DNA of 64,000 nucleotides from Bugula neritina. Taxonomy: Eukaryota; Bryozoa; Gymnolaemata; Cheilostomatida; Bugulidae. This document shows positions 25,139 to 38,065 of this stretch, piece by piece (the stretch's first letter is position 1; each line of letters opens with the position of its first letter). The position numbers were made by a program, and so were the translations under genes. A model generated the notes under the pieces. The model was not told the DNA's origin and made no database searches. It worked only from the letters and a program-made list of their open reading frames with translations. The stretch spans positions 710,001 through 774,000 of the forward strand of contig OZ037770.1 in assembly GCA_964035545.1 (NCBI GenBank), in the 5' to 3' direction.

Positions 25139-26788
25139 ACAATATGAATAATTTCTATAATTATTTTCTCAGCACAATTACTATGTACACATCAACAAGG
25201 AATCACAACAGCACAATTATCAGTCTACACAATGAACTATTACATTATATTTAGCATTATAACAAACAGAGATGCACAAGAAATTAGCCAATCAAGTCGT
25301 AGCATCGATCTGGTAAGCATGACTTGTGTGCATGATCAGTCAAGTTACACCCTGCACACATTTTATAGGTGAGACTTCACCTCATTTATTAGCAGAGAGA
25401 CCAATAGGAATCCAGCAATCACTCACCTCATACTTAACTGAAGGCCATTCGCTGGTGGATATGGTGTAGTGATATTCATCTTCTTTACAAGGAGGGGGAC
25501 AAGCACAGTTGATCTCATACGAAATAACACTTTCCAGTTCGGCAGCGCACAATTCTGAAAATATATTTCACAAGGAGTTGGAATTACTACCACAACTTGT
25601 AAAAGATTTGACTTTGTCTATAGAATGGAACCTCACACTTCTAACTTACTTGAGCCAGAGTGCATTATACCCACTATATACCCTAACTCTTATTATATAT
25701 ATTATAGACTATAATTGACAGCATTATTATAGCATTACGCTAATTATTCTAAAGTAACTTTTGTTGAATAAAACTATTTTTCAAGAATTATTTTGAAGTT
25801 TATTAGCTAAATTATTTCAAAGTAATTTATCCATGACAACACTTCAATGATCATTTTTTATAAAATTTGATTTACAGCAAATTATCTATATAAAGCCTCC
25901 TAATTCCAAAACTTATATATCTTTTTTTTTCTAAATAAATATTTGTATATTAATAACACGAATAATTTTAAAAAAAGTGAAAAGCCTATAATAATTTAAT
26001 TTTGTTTTAAGCCACTTGCACACAAACCTTGAGTGAAATTCAAGCATGGAGCAGAAGAAGCTTGGCGTCTGAAGCGAAAGTTTGCACAGCCACATTTCTC
26101 TAGAGTTGTTGTACGCAACTTCTATAACACCCCTGAAGAGAAGACGGCTAATGAGAAATTTTGTCTAAGATATTAATAGCAAATCCTTTTTAATCTTCAT
26201 CAAAAATAAATTTAAATTTGTAAATTAGATACTTTACTATATATATTACATGTTGGTGTGATGAAAAAGCTCATTGTATTAACAATGATATTTTACAAGC
26301 TGTGAAGCTATATATATGAACACTTAAAATATAAAACAAGTTATTAATTGGAAATCAATTGAAATCGGAAAGAAAAGTAAAATAATATATAAGATGAAAA
26401 ATATAGCCTGAGATTGTACTCACCAGTTGAGTGTAGAGACCCGGGCTAACTCCATCTAGAAGTTGAAGGTAAAGATCTTGTGTGCAGTTACTGTAATGTT
26501 TTCCTTCCAGTATATTTATAGTTGACTGCAAAATTTAATAAAACTTATGAAATGCTCTACAGTCTAACATGAAACTCAAACAAATATTATATTTTTCTTA
26601 TATGGAACTTAAAATAAAACCTGCAGGACAATTTTCTAATAATTTATTTTTTATTGGAACCACAAACTAGCTTTGAAAGTGTGTCAAAAAATTGCCAGAA
26701 TGAATTATAACAAACTTTGATTAGGTCTTTCTCTGTGGGTAATATAACATCATTCAATTTGTATATATGTTATATATGAAAAAAACTT

Positions 26789-26864
26789 GTCCCCACTGGG
26801 AATCGAACTCAAGACCTTTGCTTTTATTGCAAGGCAAGTGTGCTAACCATTACATTACTGGGAC
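26789..26864 (-). pseudogene. tRNA-like sequence with Pol III terminator
   Basis: 76-nt minus-strand sequence starting GTCCCAG and ending TGGGGAC (acceptor stem with one mismatch). A-box AATGGTTAGCAC and B-box GAGTTCGATTCC are present, with a D-stem TGT/ACA. The anticodon loop reads CTTGCAA followed by five extra bases before GCAAAG, which breaks the normal anticodon arm. Seven T follow within four bases of the 3' end (plus 26779-26785). It lies inside an intron of DEG/ENaC copy B. It could be a tRNA pseudogene or SINE head. Confidence 0.5.
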
Positions 26865-29159
26865 TGCTGGGTATCAGACATTGCTGTGTACAAGCCACAA
26901 GCTTTCAACATATCGTTAAAGAGGAAAAATATTCGAATTTGTTATAAAAGTTTTGATGCGTTAGACATTACTTTTAAATTAGTGATTATATATATAGCAG
27001 TTTAAACCAAAAGCCATGCAACTTTATAAAAAGAAACGTACATAACTCATAGCAACAGAGGTCTTCAAACCAGTGGCAGCATTGAAACCTTGGTCAGCTA
27101 TCATCGGCAGCTCTCGTGGTCTGTGCAGAAGAACTCTTATTCTAGCCTAGTGACTCAGAAGAGGCTCATAGTTCTCTTGGTTCACAAAGAATGTCATGGA
27201 CAAACCTTCAAGCAGTTATTATACTGTCAACTTTAGTTACCTTCTACACAATCATACTTGGAATGCATTTTAACATAATATTACAACAAGTAGCTGACAA
27301 ACTGGCTGCTAGAAATGGTGCTGTTGTGATATTTCATAGCTATATACTCTATAGTTTAAGGGGTACCACACAATCCTGCCAGTTATTAGACTGTTATATA
27401 ATCTTATTTATATATAGTGTATGAGGGATAGCATTTATTACAGAGATATGATACTGCCGATATATACCCTCATTATGAAAACTAGTTTCCTTTGATCTTA
27501 TATTATAGAATTATATAATAGTAACTAAATTATGAGCCATGACTGTGCAAATTCTGAGTTGATAAGATTCAGTGAGATTTATTAACAGTTTCAGATAATC
27601 GTCTTATTTCGTTACTAATTGAAGTTAGTTAAAAGAACTAAACAACGCTTATACCTTTGTTTGGCCCTGCAGTAGAAGTTTGGTAATATTTGCCATTCAA
27701 TCCACTGTTAAAGCTGTAGCAATTCCCGTATCTCATGTCATAGAAATGGTAAAAGTCCCTACCAAAAGTAGTGTGAATTAATTACAATCCATAATAACAA
27801 GTTACATATTGAAAATCAGCTTATATAGATTTACATATCGCTTTAGCTTTTCTCCTAAGTTTACAGCATATATATAATTGCAAATGAAAATATTCACTCT
27901 CTCAAATATATTATATGGAACTTTATAATGTCATTTAATGTAAATATAGCATATTGAGAAATTCACCTCTAAACTATTCGTCAACATGAATTAAAAAGTT
28001 ATAGATAATTCCTAATTAGTATAAAAAAATATGACAGCAGAAAATTAAGTGCATAAGCTAGAGTTGAAAAAAATGTAGACTACTGTTAGAAAAAATGTAG
28101 ACTACTGAAAAAACTTAGACTGCATGCAGCCAAAGTTGAATGTTAAAAGCGGAATAAATTATAAACTTCAGTAAACTTGGATAACATTTTTAAGTTTATC
28201 ATTTAGGCATGTATGTATAGCAGAAGACTCACAAAAAAACTATATGCATCCGAAATGATGTTTATACTTATTCTACATACCGTAAACTACAAGGTTCTGC
28301 TTGAAATGTGCATTCCACCAGCATATCCTTAATGTCAGGTCCTTGAGCTAAAATAACATAAGAGCAGATGTGATATATTCAAGAAAGATTGATCGGGAGT
28401 TTTTATTTCAAGACACGATAACAGATTGACTACCTATATTAAACTCTTCTTCTGTCTGAGGACTCTCGTGGTATATTGATAGCAGAACTTCCTTCTCTAC
28501 TGTAAAAAATCCAAGTGTTTGAAACCAATCCAAGTCTACTCTAGCTAGACCCAAAGGTGGGTAATAAGTTGAGTTCTGTAAGAAGAAAGATAAAATATTC
28601 TATATTGTCAAACACATAAACAGTTTTCTAAAATATTATTTTTCCATTTAACTTAATTTGGCTGAATATAATACAGCTTTTCAAGAATTGTATAACAGTT
28701 TACAAAATTCTCTCTGGAGGGTTTAATTAATCAGTATAATTATAAACTCTAACAATTGTTCAGTTAAATCTATGGAGCTTCTGGTGGCTGGAGAGACTTT
28801 GTCCGATCTAAACACGTTGAGGTTACAAACAGATACAGCTGGGAAAGTAAACGTGCCATATTTCATCTGCAACAGTGCGCCTTAACGTCTCATTTATAGG
28901 TCTAAATCAAGCTTTTATAGTTAAAGATAATTTTAATTTTTAGAATTATTAAGATAATACGGTGAAGAAAGCTAATGTATACAATATCTGTATTTAGAGT
29001 AACATTACGGCAGAAATAAAGCACCTTAATATCAGTTGTACTCTCATACTTCTTGTATTTTGTTATTAACTCAAAGCTGAAGTATCCAAACACACAAATA
29101 CCTGTGAGAAATAAGATCACCCAGAATATTTTCCCAGCCACGTATTTGTGCTCAGCTAT

Positions 29160-29600
29160 CTACAATGGACAAAGAAATAAATTACCATGAGGTTCTCTGT
29201 TGAAAAGTTAGTAAATTTAAATTATTTGCTCAGTTCTAAGCTTTCAAAAACATAATCAAGTTTGACTTACACAATTATAGGTATAGCAATAAATATTATA
29301 GGTTAAACAACTTCAGTCAACTATAACTATAGGGAACTCCTAGCATATTTTACTTCTTTTAAGGAGTCACAGTTGCTCATAAGCATACATAATATAGGTA
29401 TAAAACTCTGCAAAAACATAAATGCATTTTAATCTTAGCATTGAATTGATGTTAACACTAGATAGAGCTCAGAAAACAAGAATAGCCATAGAAATATCAA
29501 GTTTATGTAGTATATTCAGTTACCAGAATTAAAGAAAAAACAAATATACCAGCTTTTGAAAGGTAAAATGTAAAACCATTTAACTAAGTATAGGCACTTT
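29160..29600. other. End of unit B homology
   Basis: Non-coding. Aligns with 10930-11375 of unit A (intron 1 of the channel gene) and stops matching at about 29596. This marks the right border of the duplicated segment or a later insertion. Confidence 0.65.
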
Positions 29601-30110
29601 ACCCCCACTAACAATTTACATTGATATGACGTTGTATAAACGTTGGAAAAAACGTTTATTAAATGTTTAAATGTCGACACATTTTTGTACTATATACAAC
29701 GTTTGAAACAAACGTTTATTGCAAAACGTTTTACCAACCTTTCATAAACGTTGCGTTGCATAACGTTGTGTAGATGTTTTTCATACAACGTTGGTGAAAG
29801 GTTGCGATCCAACATTGCTTAAATGTTTAAATTTAAATCTATCTCTTTGTCTCGCACAACGTTTAGACAACAACGTTTTCTGCAAACTATTTTACCAACG
29901 TTTCATAAACAAGTCATACAAACGTTGCCATAACCTTGCTTCGGCAACGTTTTTATAATGTTGCAAAACAAGCGTTATCAAGATGTTTAAATGTAGACGT
30001 TATTTAGCTTTTTTATCTAAAACGTTCTATAAACAACTTTTCATAAATGTTATTATAATGTTGCATAAACTCTATGCAGCATTGCAAATTTAGGTTATTA
30101 GAATTATTTG
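29600..30110. repeat. ACGTT-rich dispersed-type repeat
   Basis: About sixteen ACGTT pentamers in 500 bp, mostly as AACGTTT, AACGTTG and CATAAACGTT, with ATGTTTAAATGT interspersed. No regular period. It begins exactly where unit B homology ends. Likely a transposable element body or degenerate satellite. Confidence 0.6.
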
Positions 30111-30880
30111 GCAAGGTTTACATAACCATTGCTATATGAAAGTATATATAGCAGTATAATATATACAAGTGGAAGTTTTATATTGTGTATTGATAACTTT
30201 ATTGTTTAAAAGTGAAGAGCAATAATTACAAAAAATAATTGTTACTAAAAAAACATATGCAACCTAATATAAAGACTTATTTGTCAATTTAAATGAGCTA
30301 AAATAAATTACATATAAAAAAATGTGGCTATATAAGTAGATAAATAAATTCATTTTGAAGCTAATGCAAAAATTATAGATAGCAACAGGTCATAAGAAAT
30401 GCACAAAAAATTTAAGCAGCCAAAAAAGTAAAGCTAATTTACAAATGTTGATTCGAAACATAGCTATTTAGCAGTCAACAAAGAAAACATTTCTGTATAT
30501 AAGCAAGTAAATGGAATAATACAAATAATCTTTTTAGAACGCTAATCCCTTTATATCCAAAGCTGAACATTAGCAATGAGCTTTATTTACGCTTTGGAGA
30601 TTTAAAGTTATTTTAGCTTTCTAATTATTAAGCTTCATCCAAAATTGAGGTCCAGCTGAATGTTACAGAATAGGCTTCTGAAGACTATGAATTCAGTCTG
30701 CTCATTCTTTTCCTCAAAATATATATTTAAAGCTTCAAAGTCTTGCTGTTCTTTACAGTGAGATGGTGACCACCTACAAAGCAACAAGAATACTGACTAG
30801 AAACAAAAAAACATTCAATGTAAATGTATATATAAACTGTGGTAAAATGAAGTCGTGTTTAAGAATATGTTGTGAAAATG
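30111..30880. other. Non-coding AT-rich stretch
   Basis: I see no gene, RNA or clear repeat here. Confidence 0.4.
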
Positions 30881-32280
30881 GATGGGCAAATTCAAATTTT
30901 TGTTTATTTTTCTATAAAGATGACAAAAAAATTTGATATATTCCTAAATGGGCAGGCAACTTCGACCTTATGTGCATTTCACTATAAAATGACAAACAAG
31001 GGTGATCAGAAATAGGTGACAACTTCAAGTTTATGTAAGTTTTGCTATAAAGATCCCAAACAAAACAGTTCTTAAAATGGGCAGACAACTTCAATTTTAC
31101 TTAGATTTTATTATAAAAGTGACTAACAAGAAAGTTGGAAAATGGGTGGACAACTTCAATTTTATGTACATTTCACCATAAAATAATATGACTAACAAGA
31201 AAGTTGGTAATTGACTGGCCAACTTCAATTGTATTTACATTTCACTATAAACAACTAGCAAAAAAGTTAAATGGGTGGGCAACTTCAATTTCATGTACAT
31301 TTTACTATGAAAATGACTAACAGAACATTGAAAAATGGGTGGACAACTTCAAGTTTATGAACATTTTGCCATAATTATGACAAACAATAAAATTAGGAAA
31401 TGGGTGGGCAACTTCAAGATTATGTACATTTCACCATAAAATAATATGACAAACAAGAAAGTTGGTAATTGACTGGCCAATTTCAATTGTATTTACATTT
31501 CACTATAAACATAACTAGCAAAAAAATTTAAATGGGTGGGCAACTTCAATTTCATGTACATTTTACTATGAAAATGACGTACTAACAGAACATTGGAAAA
31601 TGGGTGAGCAACTTCAAGTTTATGAACATTTTGCCATAGATGACAAGCAATAAAATTAGAAAATGGGTGGGCAACTTCAAGTTTATGTACATTTCACTAT
31701 TAAAGTGACTAACAGAAAGTTGGAAAATGGCTAGGCAACTTCAATTTTATGTACATTTCACTATTCAGATGGCAAATAAGGTTGTTCAGAAATTGGTGGA
31801 CAACTTCAATTTTATGTATATTTCACTATAAAGATGGCAAGCAAGACTGTTTAGATATTGGTGGGTATTTTTAATTATTTTACATTTCACTATAAATATA
31901 AAAAAGATTGTTCAGAGATTGGTGGGTACCTTCAATTTGATATAAATTTTGTGTACGTTTAACTATAAAAATGACTGATAATAGTGTTTGGAATTGGGTG
32001 TGCAAGCTTGACTTTATGCTAGTTTTACTAAAAAGATGACTAACAAAACAGTTGGAACATAGGTAGGCAACTTCACCTACATTTTGCTATAATGATTATT
32101 AACAATAATGTCTGATCATAGGTGGGCGACCTCACCTTCATACATACTGTTTTATAAAGATGACTAATAATTGGAAACTTGTGAAAATAGGTGGGCAACT
32201 TCTAATTCATGCACATTTTACTATAAAAATGACCAACAAAAAAATGGGGAAATGGGTAAGCAACTTCCAGTTCAATTCCA
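30880..32280. repeat. ~65-bp satellite array with higher-order repeats
   Basis: Roughly twenty diverged units built around AATGGGTGGGCAACTTCAA, ATGTACATTTCACTATAAA and GATGACTAACA. A block at ~31190-31345 recurs at ~31437-31600, a higher-order duplication of about four units. Stray single units occur at ~33390 and ~33640-33720. Short open frames inside are not considered genes. Confidence 0.85.
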
Positions 32281-32419
32281 ATAACTTACTTTAAACTGCT
32301 AAATATTACACTTTTCAAACAATTATTGATATAATGACCTAACTTTGTATATAATATCATCAGTGCATAACTTATTTATTTTTATTTATAAACTGAAACT
32401 TTTTGAAAAGTTTGGTCAA

Positions 32420-32740
32420 TATTATAAGGCAAGAAGTGATGTATTAAATACTCCTTTCAAACATTACAAGCCTCAAATTATCAGAGTTGTGCTCACCAAC
32501 CTATCAATAAGTTCACATAGTGGCACCTGTGCATTCCCTCATATACAGTGTGTAAATTACAGATAACTTCATTGGTATGACCATAAATTTACCCGAATAG
32601 CCAAGTACATGGAAATAGCTGAACTCCTAACATTCAATGTAAGCAAGGTATAGATAGGTTCTTCTTGATGCACAGCCTGGGTAATTTTCTTATCAGGTAA
32701 TCACAGGTGTGAGAATGGCTCAAGGGAAATTATTATTTTT
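32420..32740 (-). other. Diverged duplicate of small gene X last-exon region
   Basis: Aligns with 34010-34290 (the last exon of gene X and its 3' flank) at perhaps 70% by eye. Shared features are the ACATTACAAG start, the GCTCACCA core, and the CACACC(T/G)GTGA part. In the frame used by gene X the copy has an extra stop (TGA for CAG), so it is probably non-functional. Confidence 0.4.
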
Positions 32741-34009
32741 AGCCTACAAATAATAAAATATGCACAGATTAAACTAATAATTAAAATAGGTTTTAACAAA
32801 CTATTTTCTGGCAAAAAAAAAATATTTTGGAAAAAACGATAATGGTATAGGTTGAAGGAGTTAGGTGCAAAATGCATAACTATGTTCATGAAAACATTAA
32901 TTATGCATGTGTACAGTATTCGAGCTATAAAATTTCTATATTATATAAACTACTTGCTTGGAGCAAAATCAGCAACTTGGAATAATTTGAGGAATAAAAT
33001 TTATGGAGATGATTAAACAATTTCAATTTGATGTAGGTTATACTGTCATTTTAATTGACCTTCTTCAAATTTTATCAGTGACTTTGGCTCCAAGTCGCAA
33101 ATTTAATATTTCAGTAATTAAAAAATAAATAGCAATTATACACACAGAGTTAAATAAATTCCGCCGAATTTAAATTCAAGTTTTTTTCTCTAAAATTATC
33201 TAGTAACTATTAATTTGTTCACAACTATGCTGATTGCATGTATTAATCACTGTGTCGTGACATTCATGCATGAACGGATATAATCTACACGCACATACTG
33301 CTTGTTTTATAATAAACACAATATGAAGTATAATCTGAATTATTCTAGAAAGAATTAGCAGTAATTTGGAGTTATTTATCTAATAAAGCTTTATAAAGTG
33401 GGTACGAAACTTTTAATTTATGTATAATCTACTAACCACTATGCCATAACTTGATGATTTTTGTTCAATTAAACAGAATTGCATTGTCAAAGAAAAGGTG
33501 CAACCTGCATATCTAGATAAAAGCATGAAAGATTGCCTTAATTTAGTATGTATGTTCAAACAATGAATTAGTATACATAACATTTGATTAAATCAAAGAT
33601 TATAACAAAGTTGTTATTTAAGGCGATTTTAAAGAGTAAGTAGGCAACCAAAATTTATTGTAAATTTTACTGTAATGATGACCAGCACAAATGTTTCGAA
33701 GAAGGTAGGAAACTTCAATTCAAAATAGGTAACCATGCACTCTGTCTAATGAAACTGGCACAAGCTAAAAGGGCATAGGTAATAACTAATATTAGCACAA
33801 GTAATTTAATGGAAAAATGAAATATTACAGTAATAAAGTGCCTTGATGATCAATTTAAACATGTAAAATTTTCAATCAACTCGAAAATTATTTTACAATA
33901 ACCTATGAGAAAAAAAGCAAAGTACTATTTTCAATATAGTTGCCTTTAAAACTTAAAAGACTGTATTCATAATAATTATTTATAGATTGCAAGCAATCTA
34001 AGCATTGTA
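32741..34009. other. Non-coding stretch between gene X duplicates
   Basis: No gene seen. Contains stray satellite-like units (around 33390 and 33640-33720) and otherwise AT-rich DNA. Confidence 0.4.
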
Positions 34010-34231
34010 CGTAGCTTCACCAACATTACAAGAATAATATGGTTGGGAGTTGTGCTCACCATTTAATCAAACATGGTGGAACTTGTGCGTTTCACAAATT
34101 TACAGTATGTGCATAATTGGTACTATTACAAATTACCTTCTTAGCCAAATTATACTTGGAAATTGCTGAAATCCTATCTATCCGCCTATGCAGTTCTAGT
34201 TGATGCCGAGCCTAGATATTTTTTATTAGCT

Positions 34232-35229
34232 TCAAGTAGTCACCGGTGTGATAATAGCCTGAAGAAAATTCATACTTGTTTGCCTGCAAATAATATACAC
34301 ATTTAATAGACTGCAACAAACGTTTTATTGAACAAAAAGCAACAATCTTTTGAAAAGACTCTGTACTTAAATATAGTTGCTTATGGAAGAGATTCAAGAT
34401 GCTTGTACAATCATAAAATTGATAAAAATGATCACCATGTGCATTGTATTTCTGCTACGTTTATTCCACATCATATAAAATACTTGCATAATGAATAGAA
34501 TTAGCACTTTATAGTGTTTACTTAGCATCCTTCTTTCCAACTTCAGAGTCAGATTGTTTTTCCATATTAGAGTAATCAATATAACCAAAGTAGTGAAAAG
34601 GATTATCTGAAAAGAAAAATTTGTGAACTTACAAATATGAAATAATAAGATAATAATATATATTGATATTAACATAGACTATAAAGTTTAATTAAAACCA
34701 ACTTTTTTCTGATTAAAAGACAAATTTTGCAAATAAGTTGCTTTTAAAAATTAATGTAGGAATATATACATTAGATTAGCAATAACTTGACATTACATTT
34801 ATTTAAGGCATAAGTTTACAAACATTTTCAATTTATCATCTATAATACAATTATTATTTTTAATATTATTAACTCTAAAGTTTAAAAGTTTAAAGTTAAA
34901 TTCAACATGGGAGATGCGAGACCTCTAGCTTTAAATTAAAAACTACTGAGACAATGAAATTAAATATATCTATAGTTCTACTGGTCTAACTTTAAGTTAC
35001 ACCTCTTATAGTAGTACTAGTAGTACTAGGATGATAAATTAACGTTTAACTTATAACTATAGTCTCACTGATCATAGTGTTAGTTAAAAGATAAACTTGA
35101 GTATATATAATATTAATTCTTCATCATTATTATAATTTTCTATTAAGTTGTGTCTGATAACTTATTACATTTGTAAGTGATACCAAATATATGTTTAGTG
35201 GTCTAACCTGTATTTTGGCGAATCTCCAT
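34232..35229 (-). CDS. Tentative three-exon small gene X (52 aa or longer)
   Basis: Unrecognised. Exons 35208..35229 (start ATG, phase 1 end), 34522..34606 (85 nt) and 34232..34283 (stop TGA) join in frame across GT..AG introns. They give a hydrophilic 52-residue product containing NPFHYFGYIDYSNMEKQSDS. Exon 2 is fully open in the phase set by both splice sites. Exon 1 stays open upstream to a possible acceptor at 35281/35282 (ELPFHRGLFKDLKN), so the ATG may be internal and the protein longer. No homology recognised; a non-coding transcript is possible. Confidence 0.35.
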
Positions 35230-35289
35230 GTTTTTCAGATCTTTAAATAAACCCCTGTGGAAGGGCAGTTCGAAAGTCTTTCTACAACC

Positions 35290-38060
35290 AGCTATTAAAG
35301 AAAGTGTATTATTAGCTTGCATTAAAAGCCAACAATGCTCTGTATAGCCTGAAATAATGGCTTGTTGTATGTAATCCTTTCAGTAAAAGCTATTCCTTTT
35401 ATGCAAAATTTGCTTTATTTGTGCACCTAAGTAACTTCTTACGAGTACACCATGCATTGAAATAATTCCTTTGTTCAAATACCCATTGTACACCTAGCTT
35501 ATAATTTATAGCCAGTATACAGATTATACACTGTATACACTAACGTTTAGGCTATGAGCAAGTTTCAGAATATGGTATCATATTTTCAGGATCGAATAAG
35601 TGCATGGCGCAAATTCATGGTTATGTGCTGGTTATTTGGAGAAGTTTAGAAGAAATGTTGCCAATTAGGAATATGTTTAACTTTAATATTGCAAATTACC
35701 AGATGCCTAAAGTTTTGAAATTTTAGTATTTTGCATCAAACTTAGGCAAAAATGTTATGCTCTAACAAAATAACCACATATACCCCATTCTAACATTGCA
35801 AAGACAGATGTTACCAAGTTGATACATGAATTGTGCCAGCAGCTTGAACCAAAATATAATATTAATATTATTTGATGAGTGTACATAAATTATGTTGATA
35901 ACTAAGCAATTTTTTAAAAATTGGCTCAAAACTGTTGGTTTTACACAATTTTTTATGTACACACAGTATGTGAATCACACCAATAGCAAGTCAAACTAAT
36001 TTAATAGACTAATTATTCCAATTTGTTGGCAATTTTTGAGATAAAGTTGAAATGTAATTTTTAATGGTTGGCTTGTTTATAAAGTCACAGTTTATTTTAA
36101 TGATGTCAAAATATACAACTTTATTTCATTATCTCACCGTATAAAATTCCAAAATTTCTATTGAAAACTGCATGCATCTAAAAATAGCTGAGTAACTGAT
36201 TCTACTAGGGCATTATTTAAATTTACTTATTTGAATTTATGTCTTAACCCTTCCCAGATCACAGATACATGTATTATGTCTTTTTAAACTTTTTTATTCA
36301 CAGGTTAATTGAGCGAGTACGCCCAGTAAATGTACAAACGGTACCGCCTATGTTAAAGTTTTAGCTTTAGACCAAATTACTCCAAGATTTATATAAGCAA
36401 TGTTAAAAATGCACCTCAGTAGTTTATAGAATATAGATCATTATAGACAATAAATCTGAATAAATGAGAAGCTACAAAGCCAGCTAATAACTTTTAATTC
36501 AATACCAGAATACTAAAATTAGCAGTACATTTTGCATTGTTTTTATAACTTAAAAGAGTTAGCTATTTGGCAGCCTTGTGACGATGCAGCCTTGTAGAAT
36601 AAAGCGCAATGACTCTGAAAAGTTAAAAAGTTAAATGAATCATACGTAAATTTGCTAATAATTGAAAGAAATAATGTCTGGACTGTTATTATGAACTATA
36701 TGGCATTAAATGGGTTCAATAACAGGGTTGATTTGGAGACTTTATAACACCAACATTTATAAAAGTACTCTTTGATCATTAGAACAATCTTAATACATCA
36801 ATGGATCTCTTGAAAGATTCTTCATCAAATAATATATTTGTAATTTACCGGTATATGTTGTACAACTAAAATAATGGAAATTCATTTAAAACTGTGTTTG
36901 GCAAAATATACAGTACTTCGATTAGGTTAGCATATGATTATCACATACAATAGATACCTTTTCATGTACGGCTCACAAATATAATGCTATATAACAATGC
37001 TAGCTAAAAAAACTATGATTTATCAACTTTTATTCAGTTGTAAAGTTAGTTAGTTTTTAAATTTTTATCCTAATAACTGTTTATAACTCATTGCTCAACT
37101 TGTTGCGCCTAAAGTCATTCCTGAATGAACTACTTGCATTCAAGGCTGGAGTAACTATTAAAGCTGCTTGACTAATAGGTTTTTAAGATGCTTTAGTCAG
37201 GTTTGGGATTTGGAGTTATATAACTATATATTATAACTATTTATACGTCAACCTAAAAGATTGTCTTTATTTAGAACAGGGTGCTGTCCAGAATTAATAA
37301 ATAGAGAGTGCAGATTGTCTTCAAAGTCCAGGTTTAAAGTTAAACATAAATATAAATAGCTAATTGCTATATTTATATTTTTGCCTCTATAAATTGGTTA
37401 TCTACAAGCTGCTTAGCTGCCTCACTAGAAATTGTTATATATAGTAGCTTAACTGTTTTAGCCAAAGCCAGTAGTCTTGAAAAGTAAAGCATATAAAGTA
37501 TATACCCAGTGGTCAAAATATGCATGTGTAATCATCTGGTATAGTATTATTAAACAGGGCAACTTAGTCTAAACATTGCTCTTTTGTTTTACTGGAACTA
37601 ACAACAGCTATAAGTTACTGCCGCTGAACTGAAACTATAGTTCGATAGTTACTGCTATATATTTATCTCAATCCTAAGTAAATAAGTCTTATAAATATTA
37701 TGCTTTGATGCATTATTTCCATGTAATCTTAAAATTTAAGTAGGCTCTTACAATATTATTATGTAATAGTCCTTCATTTGAATAAGCATTAAACTCCTTG
37801 TTTACTACTCAACGATAAACATATACCGGGCTCCTGCAAACATTTGGTTGTATAAAATACATAAGCAAAACATTAATATGGCCTACGTAGCTGAGTGATA
37901 TTTTTGTAGTTTATTAGTTTACCTCAGTTGGAAGCAATGGGACTAATTTGAAATAATGACCACTAAACACCAATCTGTCACATAATGAGACAAGACATTT
38001 TTTTCTACTACTGAATTTTAGTGCATATATATATCTTCTTTTAGCCAATCACTTGCAATG
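35290..38060. other. Non-coding AT-rich stretch
   Basis: No convincing gene, RNA or element. Isolated splice-like sites occur (for example a minus-strand acceptor near 36630) but without coherent exons. Confidence 0.4.
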
Positions 38061-38065
38061 ATTTC

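Larger units (their letters stand above)
23860..29159 (-). pseudogene. DEG/ENaC-family sodium channel, copy B (decayed, no N-terminal exon)
   Basis: Near-complete exon set of an ENaC/ASIC-type channel. Exons in coding order: 29025..29159 (TM1, IFWVILFLTGICVFGY); ~28740..28866 (FPAVSVCNLNVF); 28434..28575; 28281..28347 (DMLVECTF); 27655..27758 (YGNCYSFNSG); 27042..27205 (GLSMTFFVNQENYEP, then FNAATGLKTSVAMSY); 26424..26525 (HYSNC); 26028..26132 (CYRSC); 25427..25554 (CACPPPC, EWPS); 24731..24787; 24444..24531; 23860..24003 (TM2, LWIGMSVISFMEIFE). Splice phases match throughout except the second exon's donor. Lesions: TAG at 27147-27149; a 4-nt deletion near 26105; a 2-nt deletion in 24731..24787; Gly to Glu in the conserved GGHLGL. 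The N-terminal exon seen for copy A (HG motif) is not found upstream. Expression would not give a full channel. Confidence 0.88.

Noticed and set aside
27191-27424. 77-codon plus-strand ORF in DEG/ENaC copy B
   Set aside because: Overlaps an intron and a clear minus-strand exon; no motif.
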